Assembly (NCBI GenBank): GCA_046756985.1
Contig: JBHHXG010000039.1
Coordinates: forward strand, 1-15,092
Source of the DNA: JBHHXG01 sp046756985
GTDB taxonomy: Bacteria > Pseudomonadota > Zetaproteobacteria > Mariprofundales > Mariprofundaceae
Direction: 5' to 3'
DNA: 15,092 bases
The translations under genes were made by a program, and so were the position numbers. Within the stretch, counting starts at the first letter, position 1. Each line of letters begins with the position of its first letter. The notes under the pieces were generated by a model. It worked only from the letters and a program-made list of their open reading frames with translations, had not been told where the DNA came from and ran no database searches. Below, in pieces: positions 1-8,537 of the stretch.

Positions 1-563
1 TGCGTGGCCTTGTCCAGTTACTGGTTCTTGCCTCCGTTCTACATCTGATCTTTGATATCAAACATACCGCTGCGCAAAGCGCCATCATTGTTCTGCTGTG
101 CATCATCGCTGCCCGTGTCAGCGCAGGGCACCATGCAGATACCCGCAAGGCATGGTTTGCCACCGCCACAGGGCTGACAGCATCCTGTCTTGTGACCTTG
201 CCATGGCTCGTCTATAGCGGCGCGATCAGTGGTGAAACCCGGGCCCTGATTCCATTGGGCAGTATGGTCGCTGCCAATGGCATGAATGCCGTTTCTCTGA
301 TGTTCAACCGTATGGCCGATGAATCCGGGCTAGCCACAGGCGTGCAGGCCAGCCTGATCCCGTCCGTGGATACTCTGCGCGTGGTAGGACTGGTGCATAT
401 GCCCGGTATCTTTGTCGGTATGCTGCTGGCAGGCAGCCCACCACTGGAAGCAGCCAGTGCACAACTTGTCGTACTCTACATGATAGTGGCATCCTGCTTC
501 ACAGCATGTATCGTAAGCTCATATATGCTGACACGCCTTCAGGACAGAAAAATATGCGGCTGA
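1..563 (+). CDS. fetB: FetB-family (UPF0014) ABC transporter permease, 5' end outside window
   Basis: This is the C-terminal part (186 residues, reading from base 3) of an inner-membrane permease of the FetB/UPF0014 family, whose E. coli member exports iron together with the ATPase FetA. The open frame runs off the left edge, so the true start is not visible. Family signs are the RGLVQLLVLASVLHLIF opening helix, the LIPLGSMVAANGM segment and the SLIPSVDTLRVVGLVHMPG block followed by LLAGSPPLEAASAQ. Several hydrophobic helices are evident. By comparison with remembered E. coli FetB, about 22 residues are missing between the GMNAV helix and SLIPSVD. That gap is where the family normally has the cytoplasmic LGAT loop, thought to touch the ATPase. 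The stop codon lies 10 bases inside smc, so the two genes are probably cotranscribed. A partner fetA, if present, would lie upstream of the window. The family call is fairly sure; transport activity is not. Confidence 0.8.
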   Translation, partial: RGLVQLLVLASVLHLIFDIKHTAAQSAIIVLLCIIAARVSAGHHADTRKAWFATATGLTASCLVTLPWLVYSGAISGETRALIPLGSMVAANGMNAVSLMFNRMADESGLATGVQASLIPSVDTLRVVGLVHMPGIFVGMLLAGSPPLEAASAQLVVLYMIVASCFTACIVSSYMLTRLQDRKICG

Positions 564-3500
564 AGCGCCTCGAACTGGCAGGATTCAAGTCCTTTGTTGA
601 CCCGACTAAAATCGATCTGGGTGATGGCATCACAGCCATCGTCGGTCCGAATGGCTGCGGCAAATCCAATATTGTTGACGCCATCCGCTGGGTGCTGGGC
701 GAACATTCGGCCAAGCATCTGCGTGGCGGGGTCATGGACGATCTTATCTTCCAGGGCTCGGATACACGTCCACCGGTCGCCGTTTGTGATGTTGAACTGA
801 CCTTTGCTGTTCAGCAGGGGCAACTGCCAAGCCCGTATCACGAACTGGAAGAAATCCGCATTCGCCGCAGGCTGACCAGAGAAGGCGGCAGTGATGCCTT
901 CATCAACGGTAAGATGGTGCGCATCAAGGACATTGTTGACCTGTTTCTCGACACCGGCATATCAACCCGTGCCTATGCCATCGTAGAACAGGATGCCATT
1001 TCCCGCATGATCACTGCCAAGCCGGAGGACCGCCGCTTGCTATTCGAAGAAGCGGCAGGCGTGATGAAATATCGTTCCCGCCGCCGTGAAGCCGAGCGAA
1101 AAATGAAAGATACACGCCAGAACCTTGAACGCGTCACCGACCTGCTTGAAGAGGTGCGCACCCAATGCCGCAGCCTTAAGCAGCAGGCATCGCGTGCGGA
1201 GCGCTTCAAGAAGATGCAGGATGAGTTTGAACACTTGCAGGCCATCAGCATGGGCCTGCGCTATCGTCAGAGCCAAGAGCAATATCAGCAGGTTGCTGCT
1301 GAACTCGACCAGGCCAAAATAGCTGAGACTGCTGCCGCACAAGCACTGACGGCTGCTGAAAAGGATGTTGCCCAGGCTCGTCAGGCACTGGTTGCACATG
1401 AAGGCAATGCACAGGCAGTTCAGGACAAATTGCGTGCGGCCGAACAGGAACGGGCTGATCTGCAACGCCAGGCTGAACGGCTTGCCGGTGAACGGCGCCT
1501 TCTGTCCGAGCGCAAGGATTCACTGACCCAGCGCATCGAAGAAGCAAAAGTGCAGCTCGATCGGCTGGCCCTGGAAAGTGCAGAAACGGAAAAGAAGATG
1601 GCGTCACAGGATGACAGTGAGCTAAAAGCCAGTTGCCGCGAAGCCGAACAAACCGTTGAAGCAGCAGAGCAGGAGCACCGCGCCGGGCGGGAAACAAGAG
1701 ACAGGCTGTTCAGCGAGCATGAGCGCCTGAAACAGGCCGAAGCGCATGCGGCAGAGCGACAGCAGCAAGCCAGGGACGCTCTGACTAGGCTGTCCGGGCG
1801 CATCAGGCAGCTGAGCACACAAATCACCGATTTGCAGCAACAGGCCCATGAACGCGAAGAAATGCTGAAAGCAGCAACTGATGCCATGGGGCAGGCTGAA
1901 TCTTGGCGTGAGCAGATGCAGAAGGACATTACTGAAGCCCAGCAAAAGCTGGATCAATGTCGGCAAGCGCTGGAGACCGCAAAGCAGCAGCTGTCCGATC
2001 ATGAGGCCAAGGCCAGTGCGCTCAAGGGCATTATTCAGGAAATAGAGGGGCGGCTTCAGCATCAGGATGTACCCAATTTGCTGCGTGAGCATCTGCGGGC
2101 TAAAGGTGCAATCTGGGTGGACGAATCCCTTGTCGTGCCGGCGGGGCTGGAGCTAGCCGTAGCCGCAGCATTGCGCGGACGTTCGGCAGACGTTCGTATC
2201 CCGGTGAACCCTGATCTGTCCGTTTGGCGGGATTCGTTAAATGAAGCCAGTGAAGCGCCCATTGCGCTGTTCGCTGGCAACAACAATGATTCAACAGCCA
2301 ACAGCCTCGCAGCGGCCCTGAAGATGCCGCAGGATCATCCTCTGTTTGCTCTTTTTGCACCTGTCGTTCTTGTTGATGATATCTGCGAAACTGGTGATAT
2401 TCAGGCTGGGCATTGCTGCGTCAGCCATGATGGCTGGCGTCGGGAAGCAGACGGCTGGCTGATACCGCCGTCACAGGGACAAACCGCTCGCAGGCTCTCC
2501 CTGCAGCGACAGCTGCGTGAGAAACAATCCAAACTTGCCGGTGCAGAGAAAGAACTGGGCAAGGCCCGGCGGCAGTTTGCGCAGGCCGAGGAAGCACTGG
2601 AGAAACAGCAGCAATTATGGCAACAGACGCATCTTGATAACACCGATGCTGAAGCCGACCTGCGTTCACAGAAGGCGCATCTGGAACGCCTGCAAATCGA
2701 ATCAGGTGCCAGCGATGAAAGGCTTTCGCAACTGACCATTGATCTGCAGGCGGCCCAGAATGAACAGCAGCAATGGCAGGAAGAGCTTGAGCGTGGCAGC
2801 CAACCGAACACGGCCGAACAGCAACAGGCCAAGCATCGCCTGGATGAACAAGCCGGGAAGCTGCACCAGCATGAAGTCTCGTTGAACCAGGCGCGCCAGC
2901 AACTGGCGCATGCCACACAGGCAATGGCGCTATTTTCTCAGACCAGAGAAACCATGGCCCGCGAACTTGAGCGGCTGCAACAGGAGCAACAGCGCTTGCA
3001 GGCTCAGATCGCCCAGGATCGTGATCGCCTGCAAGAAACCGAAGCAGCCATGGCACAGGCTATCCGGCAAGACTCGCAGGATGTTGAGCTCTCACAGGCT
3101 GCCCGGTCCGTGGATACTGCACATCAGGAATTAAATGCCTTGCGTCAACATGGACACTCTCTTCAGCAGGCGGCACATGAAGCTGAAAGACAGGAACGCC
3201 AAAGCCGGCAGACCCACCAACAAGCCTCTGAACAGCGCCAGAGCATCGAAGTCAGGCAGGCACAGGAGCAGACACGTCTGCAGGATCTGGCTGATGAGAT
3301 TCAGCAACGCTGCCAGACGCGTGCCGATGCGTTGCTCAAAAAAATGGAGCAGATGGAAGGACTGGAGGATACTGAGGCTATGCTCACCAAGGTCCGGACA
3401 CTGGAAGAACGCCTGGGCCGCTTTGGACCGGTGAATCTGCTGGCCATCGAAGAATACGATCAGGCCGCTGAGCGCGAACAGTTTCTGGCCACTCAGGCGT

Positions 3501-4036
3501 CTGATCTTGAGGCAAGCCTGGAGACATTGGGCGACACCATTGCGCGTATTGACCGAACGACCAAGCAGCGCTTCCACGAGGTGTTTGAGCAGACCAATGT
3601 CATTTTCCAGAAAACCTTCCCTCACCTGTTTGGGGGTGGCCGCGCCGAGCTACGGCTGGATTCAGATGACGTGCTGACCGCCGGCGTGGAAGTGATTGCC
3701 CAGCCGCCAGGCAAGCGCCTGCAGGATATCAGCCTGCTTTCCGGTGGTGAGAAAGCTTTGACGGCTGTAGCGCTGGTCTTCTCGATCTTCCGTATCAAGC
3801 CGGCTCCGTTCTGTATTCTCGACGAGGTTGACGCCCCACTGGATGACTCCAACGTCGGCCGCTTCGGTGACCTGGTCAAGGAACTGAGCGATCAGGTGCA
3901 ATTCATGGCCATTACACATAACAAAATCACAATGCAGCAGGCTGACCGGCTGGTCGGCGTATCCATGCCCGAGGCCGGTGTGTCGCGTATCGTTGCCGTG
4001 GATCTGGATGCCGCCGAAGAAGCAGTGGCTGCTTGA
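554..4036 (+). CDS. smc: Chromosome segregation ATPase SMC
   Basis: Complete 1160-residue SMC protein, within the usual bacterial length. SMC dimers with ScpA/ScpB compact and segregate the nucleoid. I chose ATG 554 because MRLKRLELAGFKSF is the canonical SMC beginning and AGGA at 541-544 gives a ribosome binding site. The frame is open further upstream to 506, but those residues are not SMC-like. The Walker A motif GPNGCGKSN is at residues 31-39. Long Gln/Glu/Ala-rich coiled coils flank a globular hinge at roughly residues 500-640. The ABC signature LSGGEK is at residues 1062-1067. The Walker B acidic pair is D1090/E1091 in ILDEVDAP, followed by the D-loop and the THNK histidine. All parts needed for ATP hydrolysis are present. 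The start overlaps the fetB stop. scpA and scpB are not nearby. Certainty is very high. Confidence 0.97.
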   Translation: MRLKRLELAGFKSFVDPTKIDLGDGITAIVGPNGCGKSNIVDAIRWVLGEHSAKHLRGGVMDDLIFQGSDTRPPVAVCDVELTFAVQQGQLPSPYHELEEIRIRRRLTREGGSDAFINGKMVRIKDIVDLFLDTGISTRAYAIVEQDAISRMITAKPEDRRLLFEEAAGVMKYRSRRREAERKMKDTRQNLERVTDLLEEVRTQCRSLKQQASRAERFKKMQDEFEHLQAISMGLRYRQSQEQYQQVAAELDQAKIAETAAAQALTAAEKDVAQARQALVAHEGNAQAVQDKLRAAEQERADLQRQAERLAGERRLLSERKDSLTQRIEEAKVQLDRLALESAETEKKMASQDDSELKASCREAEQTVEAAEQEHRAGRETRDRLFSEHERLKQAEAHAAERQQQARDALTRLSGRIRQLSTQITDLQQQAHEREEMLKAATDAMGQAESWREQMQKDITEAQQKLDQCRQALETAKQQLSDHEAKASALKGIIQEIEGRLQHQDVPNLLREHLRAKGAIWVDESLVVPAGLELAVAAALRGRSADVRIPVNPDLSVWRDSLNEASEAPIALFAGNNNDSTANSLAAALKMPQDHPLFALFAPVVLVDDICETGDIQAGHCCVSHDGWRREADGWLIPPSQGQTARRLSLQRQLREKQSKLAGAEKELGKARRQFAQAEEALEKQQQLWQQTHLDNTDAEADLRSQKAHLERLQIESGASDERLSQLTIDLQAAQNEQQQWQEELERGSQPNTAEQQQAKHRLDEQAGKLHQHEVSLNQARQQLAHATQAMALFSQTRETMARELERLQQEQQRLQAQIAQDRDRLQETEAAMAQAIRQDSQDVELSQAARSVDTAHQELNALRQHGHSLQQAAHEAERQERQSRQTHQQASEQRQSIEVRQAQEQTRLQDLADEIQQRCQTRADALLKKMEQMEGLEDTEAMLTKVRTLEERLGRFGPVNLLAIEEYDQAAEREQFLATQASDLEASLETLGDTIARIDRTTKQRFHEVFEQTNVIFQKTFPHLFGGGRAELRLDSDDVLTAGVEVIAQPPGKRLQDISLLSGGEKALTAVALVFSIFRIKPAPFCILDEVDAPLDDSNVGRFGDLVKELSDQVQFMAITHNKITMQQADRLVGVSMPEAGVSRIVAVDLDAAEEAVAA

Positions 4037-4060
4037 CCCACAAGCAAGCTAACCTATGAT
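4033..4060 (+). promoter_or_regulatory. Candidate sigma70 promoter for tRNA-Arg
   Basis: TTGACC at 4033-4038 and TATGAT at 4055-4060 each match five of six consensus bases and are separated by 16 bases. Transcription would start near 4067, about five bases before the mature tRNA. The bases after the -10 box are GC-rich (GCCAGCCCCA), as is common in promoters of stable RNAs under stringent control. The -35 box overlaps the smc stop codon (4034-4036). This is pattern matching only. Confidence 0.6.
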
Positions 4061-4071
4061 GCCAGCCCCAC

Positions 4072-4197
<126 letters not shown>

Positions 4198-4203
4198 TTA
4201 AGA

Positions 4204-4232
4204 GATGCAATACCTGAGAGGTAAGTTGCATC
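4204..4232 (+). terminator. Stem-loop downstream of tRNA-Arg, possible weak terminator
   Basis: GATGCAA (4204-4210) pairs with TTGCATC (4226-4232). An inner ACCT (4212-4215) pairs with AGGT (4219-4222) across a three-base loop. The sequence after it is only moderately T-rich (CTGTAATATTT), so it is not a textbook intrinsic terminator. It lies 55 bases past the tRNA and upstream of the likely rpfC promoter, where a transcript end would be expected. Confidence 0.35.
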
Positions 4233-4270
4233 CTGTAATATTTGCCTCCCCCGGTAGATACGAATTTCTT

Positions 4271-4300
4271 TTCAATGGGCCGGTTTATTCAAGATATAAG
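4271..4300 (+). promoter_or_regulatory. Candidate rpfC promoter (-10 box TATAAG)
   Basis: TATAAG at 4295-4300 resembles a -10 box. A poor -35 box, TTCAAT at 4271-4276, lies 18 bases upstream. The surrounding 80 bases are clearly AT-richer than the flanking genes. A start near 4307 would give a leader of about 26 bases before the rpfC ATG. No strong Shine-Dalgarno sequence is seen before that ATG. The call is weak. Confidence 0.3.
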
Positions 4301-4332
4301 ATAGTTAAATCTTCTTGTGATACGCTTTCGGA

Positions 4333-6849
4333 ATGGTGAAAAAAGACAATACCCCGTGGACAATCATAAAGGATGCGCTTGCATCCAGATGGTCCCGATT
4401 GCGGGCGCATCCGAATCCCGAACGATCTCAAGCTGTAACCAGATTTCCAATCGTTGCCATACCTTGCCTGTATTTTTATTTCATTGGACTTACGGGGGTG
4501 GCGACAGCCCTTTTGACATATCTGATTATTGTAATCGGGATATTTGTATGGATTTTCTTTTCTCCGCATGAGAACACTTTGCGCAGGCTGATTGGTATGG
4601 TTGGGGATATATGGGTGCCGACATTGTGCCTTCTGTTTCTAGATGGCGAAATCGGAGCGCCATTCCTTGCCTTGTATCTATGGGTTATTACCGGTTATGG
4701 ATTCCGCTATGGGGTCAATTATCTTATTGGATCAACAATTCTCTCTTTCATAGGTTTTACCGTAGTGATGTTTGCCGATGAATATTGGTCTCAACATATA
4801 CCTTTTGTAGCCGGATACGTGGCTCTCATTATTGTAGTGCCGATGTTTATGGCCCGGTTAATAAGCAAGCTTAACGGCGCTATTGCACAGGCCAAGGCTG
4901 CAAACAGCGCCAAGTCAAAGTTCATCGCCAACGTTAGCCATGAGTTGCGCACGCCGCTCAATGGCATTATCGGCATGAGTGATCTGCTGGTCAGCACACG
5001 TCTGGATCAGGAACAAAAGCGCTTTGCCTCCGTGGTCAGGCAATCCGCGCAGCATCTGCTTGAGCTCATCGAACAGGTGCTCGACATGTCGCGTGTCGAA
5101 GCCGGCAAGGTGGAGGTAGCGCGTGAGCCATTCGACCTGCACCAGCTGGTACATGGCGTGATTTCCCTGTTCGAGGGTCAGGCAAAAGAACAGGGAATCA
5201 GGATTGATTTCCACATTGATCCGGATGTGCCGTTTGATCTGGTGGGAGACCCCAAACATCTGAAACAGGTTTTGTTGAATCTTGTAGGAAATGCCGTGAA
5301 ATTTACCAGGGAAGGGTTTGTGGATGTGCGTGTGTCAGGTTCCAGAACCTCAGAGATACAGGCCGCAATCCGGTTTGAGATTATCGATACGGGAATCGGC
5401 ATTGCGGAAGATGCACAGGGCAAAATCTTTGAGCAGTTCACCCAGGCAGACGGAAGTGTGACGCGTCAATTTGGCGGCAGTGGTCTTGGAACAACCATTT
5501 CTAAGACCCTCGTTGAGTTAATGGGTGGATCTATCGGCCTGCACAGTAAGAAAGGCGAGGGAACAGTTTTTTGGGTGGAGCTTCCCCTTGAAATTCAACC
5601 GGAAAAAGGCAGGCCGAAAAAACTATCGCAGATGCGAGCGCTTATGGTCGCTACAGACGCAATGAAACAACAACTTGTGGAGGTGCTGGAGCGTTGGGAA
5701 GTGTCCTTTGATGTGATTCCGGACGAAGGGCATCTGCTGTCGCATCTGGTGGACGCATGGGCGACCGGACAGGCATACGATGTCGTCATTCTGGATCAGG
5801 CACATCTGACGCTCAGACCTGAACGTATTGCCGAGGCCATCCGAAGCAGGGAGGCGCTGTCTGATCTGAAAACTATCCTGATAGACTTGGAAAATAATAG
5901 CGGCCTTGATCAGGTCATGATTGATGCCGGCTTCTCAACCGTGCTCCACATGCCGCTGCAGGAATCCCTGCTGTTTAATGCCCTGCATGCCGCCAGTGTC
6001 GTGCATGCCGGCGATGTCATTTCGATCACCGACGTCTTCCGGCGCAAACAGGATGTGCCGCCATTGCATGTGCTGGTTGCTGAAGACAATCCGGTCAACC
6101 AGGAGGTCATCCGGGAGATTCTGAGCCGGGCGGGACACAGCGTGCAAATCGTCGAGGATGGAGAGAAGGCGCTGGATGCGCTTGCCGGTGATGGCGTCTA
6201 TGATCTTGTGTTTCTGGATATGAACATGCCCGAAGTTAGTGGTCTGGATGTGCTTAAACAGTTCCGGTTCATGGATACCAGTTGCAGGACTCCGGTGATC
6301 ATGTTGAGCGCCGATGCGCAGTCAGAAACCATTCGCGAATGCAGGGAAGCAGGAGCGAATGATTATTTGACCAAACCGGTTGACGTCAATGCGCTGTTTG
6401 AGGCGATTGCCCGTTGTCTTGGCAAGCGTGAGAATAGGTCAGAAGACATCACGCCTCATCAGAAAGAGGCTTCCACTGAAGGCGAAACCGTGCTGGATGA
6501 AACAATGCTGGATGAACTTGTGCAGTTTGCACTTTCCCCCGAACGGCTTAAAAAACTGGTCAAGGTGTTTGAGTCCGGTGGACAAAAGTATCTTGAAAAT
6601 CTTGAACTGTCTTCCGAAGAGGGAAATGGCGCACAGTTTGTCGAAACCGTACACACCTTTCATGGCAGCGCGGGCACGCTTGGGGCGGCCAGGTTAGCGG
6701 CACTATGCCGCGAGGCCGAAAGTCTGAGAGGCAGGCTCGACCGTACCGCCATGGCAGCATATACTGAAAAAATTGGTGCTGCCTTTACCGAAAGCTGTGC
6801 AGCCCTGCATGGCTTCCTCAATAGACAGACGCATCCGCCGGGATCATGA
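4333..6849 (+). CDS. rpfC: RpfC-like DSF-sensing hybrid histidine kinase
   Basis: An 838-residue inner-membrane hybrid sensor kinase. Roughly five hydrophobic segments (residues about 38-175) contain RRLIGM and the GYGFRYGVNYL stretch, which match the input region of Xanthomonas RpfC. RpfC binds the fatty-acid signal DSF, starts a phosphorelay and restrains RpfF. HisKA follows with phospho-accepting H203 in SHELRTPLNG. The HATPase domain has LLNLVGNAVKFT (N box), DTGIGI (G1) and GGSGLGTTI (G2). A receiver domain lies at about 577-700, with acidic D585 and phospho-acceptor D629. A C-terminal HPt domain has H777 in FHGSAGTLG. Unusually, residues about 440-575 form an extra receiver-like domain with incomplete acidic residues; Xanthomonas RpfC, as I recall, is shorter and has a single receiver. 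Its convergence with rpfF supports the assignment. The first few hundred bases are AT-richer than the rest. Confidence 0.88.
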   Translation: MVKKDNTPWTIIKDALASRWSRLRAHPNPERSQAVTRFPIVAIPCLYFYFIGLTGVATALLTYLIIVIGIFVWIFFSPHENTLRRLIGMVGDIWVPTLCLLFLDGEIGAPFLALYLWVITGYGFRYGVNYLIGSTILSFIGFTVVMFADEYWSQHIPFVAGYVALIIVVPMFMARLISKLNGAIAQAKAANSAKSKFIANVSHELRTPLNGIIGMSDLLVSTRLDQEQKRFASVVRQSAQHLLELIEQVLDMSRVEAGKVEVAREPFDLHQLVHGVISLFEGQAKEQGIRIDFHIDPDVPFDLVGDPKHLKQVLLNLVGNAVKFTREGFVDVRVSGSRTSEIQAAIRFEIIDTGIGIAEDAQGKIFEQFTQADGSVTRQFGGSGLGTTISKTLVELMGGSIGLHSKKGEGTVFWVELPLEIQPEKGRPKKLSQMRALMVATDAMKQQLVEVLERWEVSFDVIPDEGHLLSHLVDAWATGQAYDVVILDQAHLTLRPERIAEAIRSREALSDLKTILIDLENNSGLDQVMIDAGFSTVLHMPLQESLLFNALHAASVVHAGDVISITDVFRRKQDVPPLHVLVAEDNPVNQEVIREILSRAGHSVQIVEDGEKALDALAGDGVYDLVFLDMNMPEVSGLDVLKQFRFMDTSCRTPVIMLSADAQSETIRECREAGANDYLTKPVDVNALFEAIARCLGKRENRSEDITPHQKEASTEGETVLDETMLDELVQFALSPERLKKLVKVFESGGQKYLENLELSSEEGNGAQFVETVHTFHGSAGTLGAARLAALCREAESLRGRLDRTAMAAYTEKIGAAFTESCAALHGFLNRQTHPPGS

Positions 6850-6852
6850 GCT

Positions 6853-6898
6853 GCATGCAAGGCTCCGGGCAATGGATAGCTCCCGGAGCCTGCCATGC
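6853..6898. terminator. Hairpin between convergent rpfC and rpfF
   Basis: GGCTCCGGG (6861-6869) pairs perfectly with CCCGGAGCC (6882-6890) around a 12-base loop. One further A-T pair follows, then after a 2x2 mismatch GCATG (6853-6857) pairs with CATGC (6894-6898). It fills almost all of the 56 bases between the two stop codons, so it can form in both transcripts. No T run follows on either strand, so it may act as a 3' stabiliser or Rho-assisted end and not as a classical intrinsic terminator. Confidence 0.6.
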
Positions 6899-6905
6899 AC
6901 TCGCA

Positions 6906-7766
6906 TTACTTTGTCTTTGCTGATTGTCTCAACACAAGACGTTCCATCATACGCAAGTCTCTGTCTCGCAAGCGTAAAGCTGCATCAGCCCAGATTTCTG
7001 CAACACCCAGAAGTTCACTGTACTCCAATGGATTCGTACAACGCTTTGCCGCACGAAATGCCCGAATACCATTCCGAGACCTGTTTTCCTTGCGGATGTA
7101 GTCATGCACCGCCATTTCTCCTTCGCCATCATCAGCTAAGACATCAACGATACCCATTTCATGCATATCAACAGCGGAGTAGAGACGCCCACCCTGGATA
7201 ATTTCTTCCGCAAGCCGCGCACCTATTTTTCGCGACAGCAGACTATAGGCACCAACGCCAGGAAACAGATTGAAGAGAATCTCCGGCATTCCCATCTTTG
7301 CTCTTTTCTCTGCAATGATGACATCACTCGATAGAGCATATTCGAGACCGCCTCCAAGAGCATCGCCCTGCACCAGTGAAATGGTTGTGATATCCCTGTC
7401 GAGGTGCATATATTGTTGCCACAGCGTATCGACGCATAGCCTGGCATAACCCAGTAGGCCATCTCTATCCTTTTGGCGGATAAGATCGATTGTGAACTCT
7501 AGATCTCCTCCCAGGTTGAAAATCCCAGTAGTTTTAGATGCAAGCGCTATGTATTGCACCTTCTCCTGATGGGGCGAATCCGCCAACTCATCGAACCATT
7601 GTTGGATTTCAGCCACAAGTGCTGGTGTGCAGCATGGCCTTGGCTGTGCATGCATAAAATACCAGGCAAGGTCCAGATCCTTTTCATAGCGGATGTCCAG
7701 CGATGTGTAATCGTGTTCCTTTTGAACCGGCTGCAGTTTTAGATTGGATTTGTTGTGTTGTGTCAT
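6906..7766 (-). CDS. rpfF: RpfF-like DSF synthase (crotonase fold)
   Basis: A 286-residue enoyl-CoA hydratase/crotonase-family enzyme matching RpfF, which makes cis-2-unsaturated fatty acids (diffusible signal factor) by dehydration and thioester cleavage of 3-hydroxyacyl-ACP. I chose ATG 7766 because AGGAG at 7774-7778 sits seven bases upstream; an in-frame ATG at 7799 has no such site. The two catalytic glutamates of Xanthomonas RpfF (E141 and E161) correspond to E142 in ALGGGLEYAL and E162 in GMPEILFNLFPG. The oxyanion-hole region FNLGGDLEF is at about 83-91, and SLVQGDALGGG is conserved. The length is close to the 289 residues of the Xanthomonas enzyme. It converges on rpfC, as I recall is also the case in Xanthomonas. 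rpfB is not adjacent. The protein is expected to be cytoplasmic and inhibited by RpfC binding. Confidence 0.92.
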   Translation of the reverse strand: MTQHNKSNLKLQPVQKEHDYTSLDIRYEKDLDLAWYFMHAQPRPCCTPALVAEIQQWFDELADSPHQEKVQYIALASKTTGIFNLGGDLEFTIDLIRQKDRDGLLGYARLCVDTLWQQYMHLDRDITTISLVQGDALGGGLEYALSSDVIIAEKRAKMGMPEILFNLFPGVGAYSLLSRKIGARLAEEIIQGGRLYSAVDMHEMGIVDVLADDGEGEMAVHDYIRKENRSRNGIRAFRAAKRCTNPLEYSELLGVAEIWADAALRLRDRDLRMMERLVLRQSAKTK

Positions 7767-8086
7767 GATGATGCTCCTTTTTATTAATGTTTTCGGCAAA
7801 GCGAAGAATCGCCAAGTCCGTTCGCTTAGGTTGAACCTATCTGGTGCGGGGCGTCAATGTGCCAAGGATGGCTTCGGGTGCCGATTGGGACGGCAAAGGC
7901 AATCAGTTCGTATTCATCCCCTAAGTTTGGTTCCGCTTCTGACCGTTACTGCTTTACTGGCTGGACAAGGTTTAATTTGCAGGAGTTAACTGCATTGTTT
8001 ACAGGATTTTTAACAGGCGGAGGTTCTGTAGGCATGAATATGCACAAGCGAATAAGGCTGCCCATGTGTTGCTTGATTGCTCTCAG
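7767..8086. other. Gene-free interval upstream of rpfF
   Basis: About 320 bases lie between rpfF and the 3' end of the long minus-strand operon. Short open frames on the + strand look like chance frames: they lack ribosome binding sites and family motifs. The rpfF leader and its likely promoter and dyad are in the part next to rpfF. A short stem, TGCAG/CTGCA (7978-7982 with 7990-7994) around GAGTTAA, could help end the operon transcript but has no T run. I see no riboswitch, tRNA or repeat array here. Confidence 0.5.
7827..7865 (-). promoter_or_regulatory. Candidate rpfF promoter with overlapping dyad
   Basis: On the minus strand TTGGCA (7865-7860) and GATAGG (7841-7836) are 18 bases apart. 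The -35 box is good and the -10 box is poor. A perfect 13-base dyad, TAGGTT-G-AACCTA (7827-7839), overlaps the -10 box and the predicted start, which is a typical operator position. It lies about 60 bases upstream of the rpfF ATG. A dyad of this size can occur by chance. Confidence 0.25.
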
Positions 8087-8413
8087 CTAGCGGGCATCCT
8101 GCTCCGCATTATCCTTGCCACTGGCAGCATCTTTCACGGGCTTATCGTTCGCTTTGTTGATACGGGTCGGATCTGAAGAAGGGAAAAACGACATGGCAAT
8201 GCCCGTGATAAGCAACAGGCCAAACCATTGAGATAGCAGTACAATCCCGTTAATCCGGACATCTTCTGGAATGGAAAAGATAAACATGTATTCAAACCGG
8301 AACCCTGCCGCATGCTCAGCCGTTTCCTTGATAAACTGTACTGTGGGCGGAAATAGAATCATCAATCCCGTTAATACCAAAGCGATGGCCAAAATGGTTT
8401 TTTTTGCGTTCAT
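8087..8413 (-). CDS. Small two-helix membrane protein, last gene of the respiratory operon
   Basis: A 108-residue protein of unrecognised family. ATG 8413 is supported by AGGAG nine bases upstream (8423-8427). Two hydrophobic segments are clear, at residues about 5-27 (TILAIALVLTGLMILFPP) and about 56-78 (IVLLSQWFGLLLITGIAM). A polar linker lies between them, and a charged tail rich in Lys, Asp and Glu follows, with no cysteine or obvious metal site. It follows the ctaA homologue by 124 bases in the same direction and is probably part of the same transcript. Small membrane proteins of this shape often stabilise or help assemble respiratory complexes; that role is inference from context only. 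It is a real gene on the strength of its ribosome binding site and coherent topology. Confidence 0.7.
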   Translation of the reverse strand: MNAKKTILAIALVLTGLMILFPPTVQFIKETAEHAAGFRFEYMFIFSIPEDVRINGIVLLSQWFGLLLITGIAMSFFPSSDPTRINKANDKPVKDAASGKDNAEQDAR

Positions 8414-8537
8414 CTTCCGTCTCTCCTCTAGTCGCCGGGGCGCCTGATCAAACCACTGCTCATTCGCCGGGCCGATGAGGTCCGGTGAATTCTGACAAAA
8501 TCCAACAATGCACCCATGCGGCCCACATCACCACCCG

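Noticed and set aside
1420..2916. Several long minus-strand frames inside smc, rich in Ser, Cys and Leu
   Set aside because: Gln/Glu/Ala-rich coiled-coil coding sequence creates such open frames on the opposite strand; smc itself is certain.
7840..7960. Riboswitch-like GGACGGCAAAGGC stretch upstream of rpfF
   Set aside because: It superficially recalls the c-di-GMP riboswitch core but lies on the strand opposite to rpfF, and the required paired arms and conserved blocks are missing.
7744..8090. Two overlapping + strand frames of about 80 residues upstream of rpfF
   Set aside because: No ribosome binding site, no plausible topology or motif, and one overlaps the rpfF start region.
8460..8528. 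22-residue frame (minus) just after the ctaA homologue, starting MWAAWVHCW
   Set aside because: Small oxidase-associated peptides exist, but this one is too short, has only a partial hydrophobic stretch and a weak ribosome binding site.
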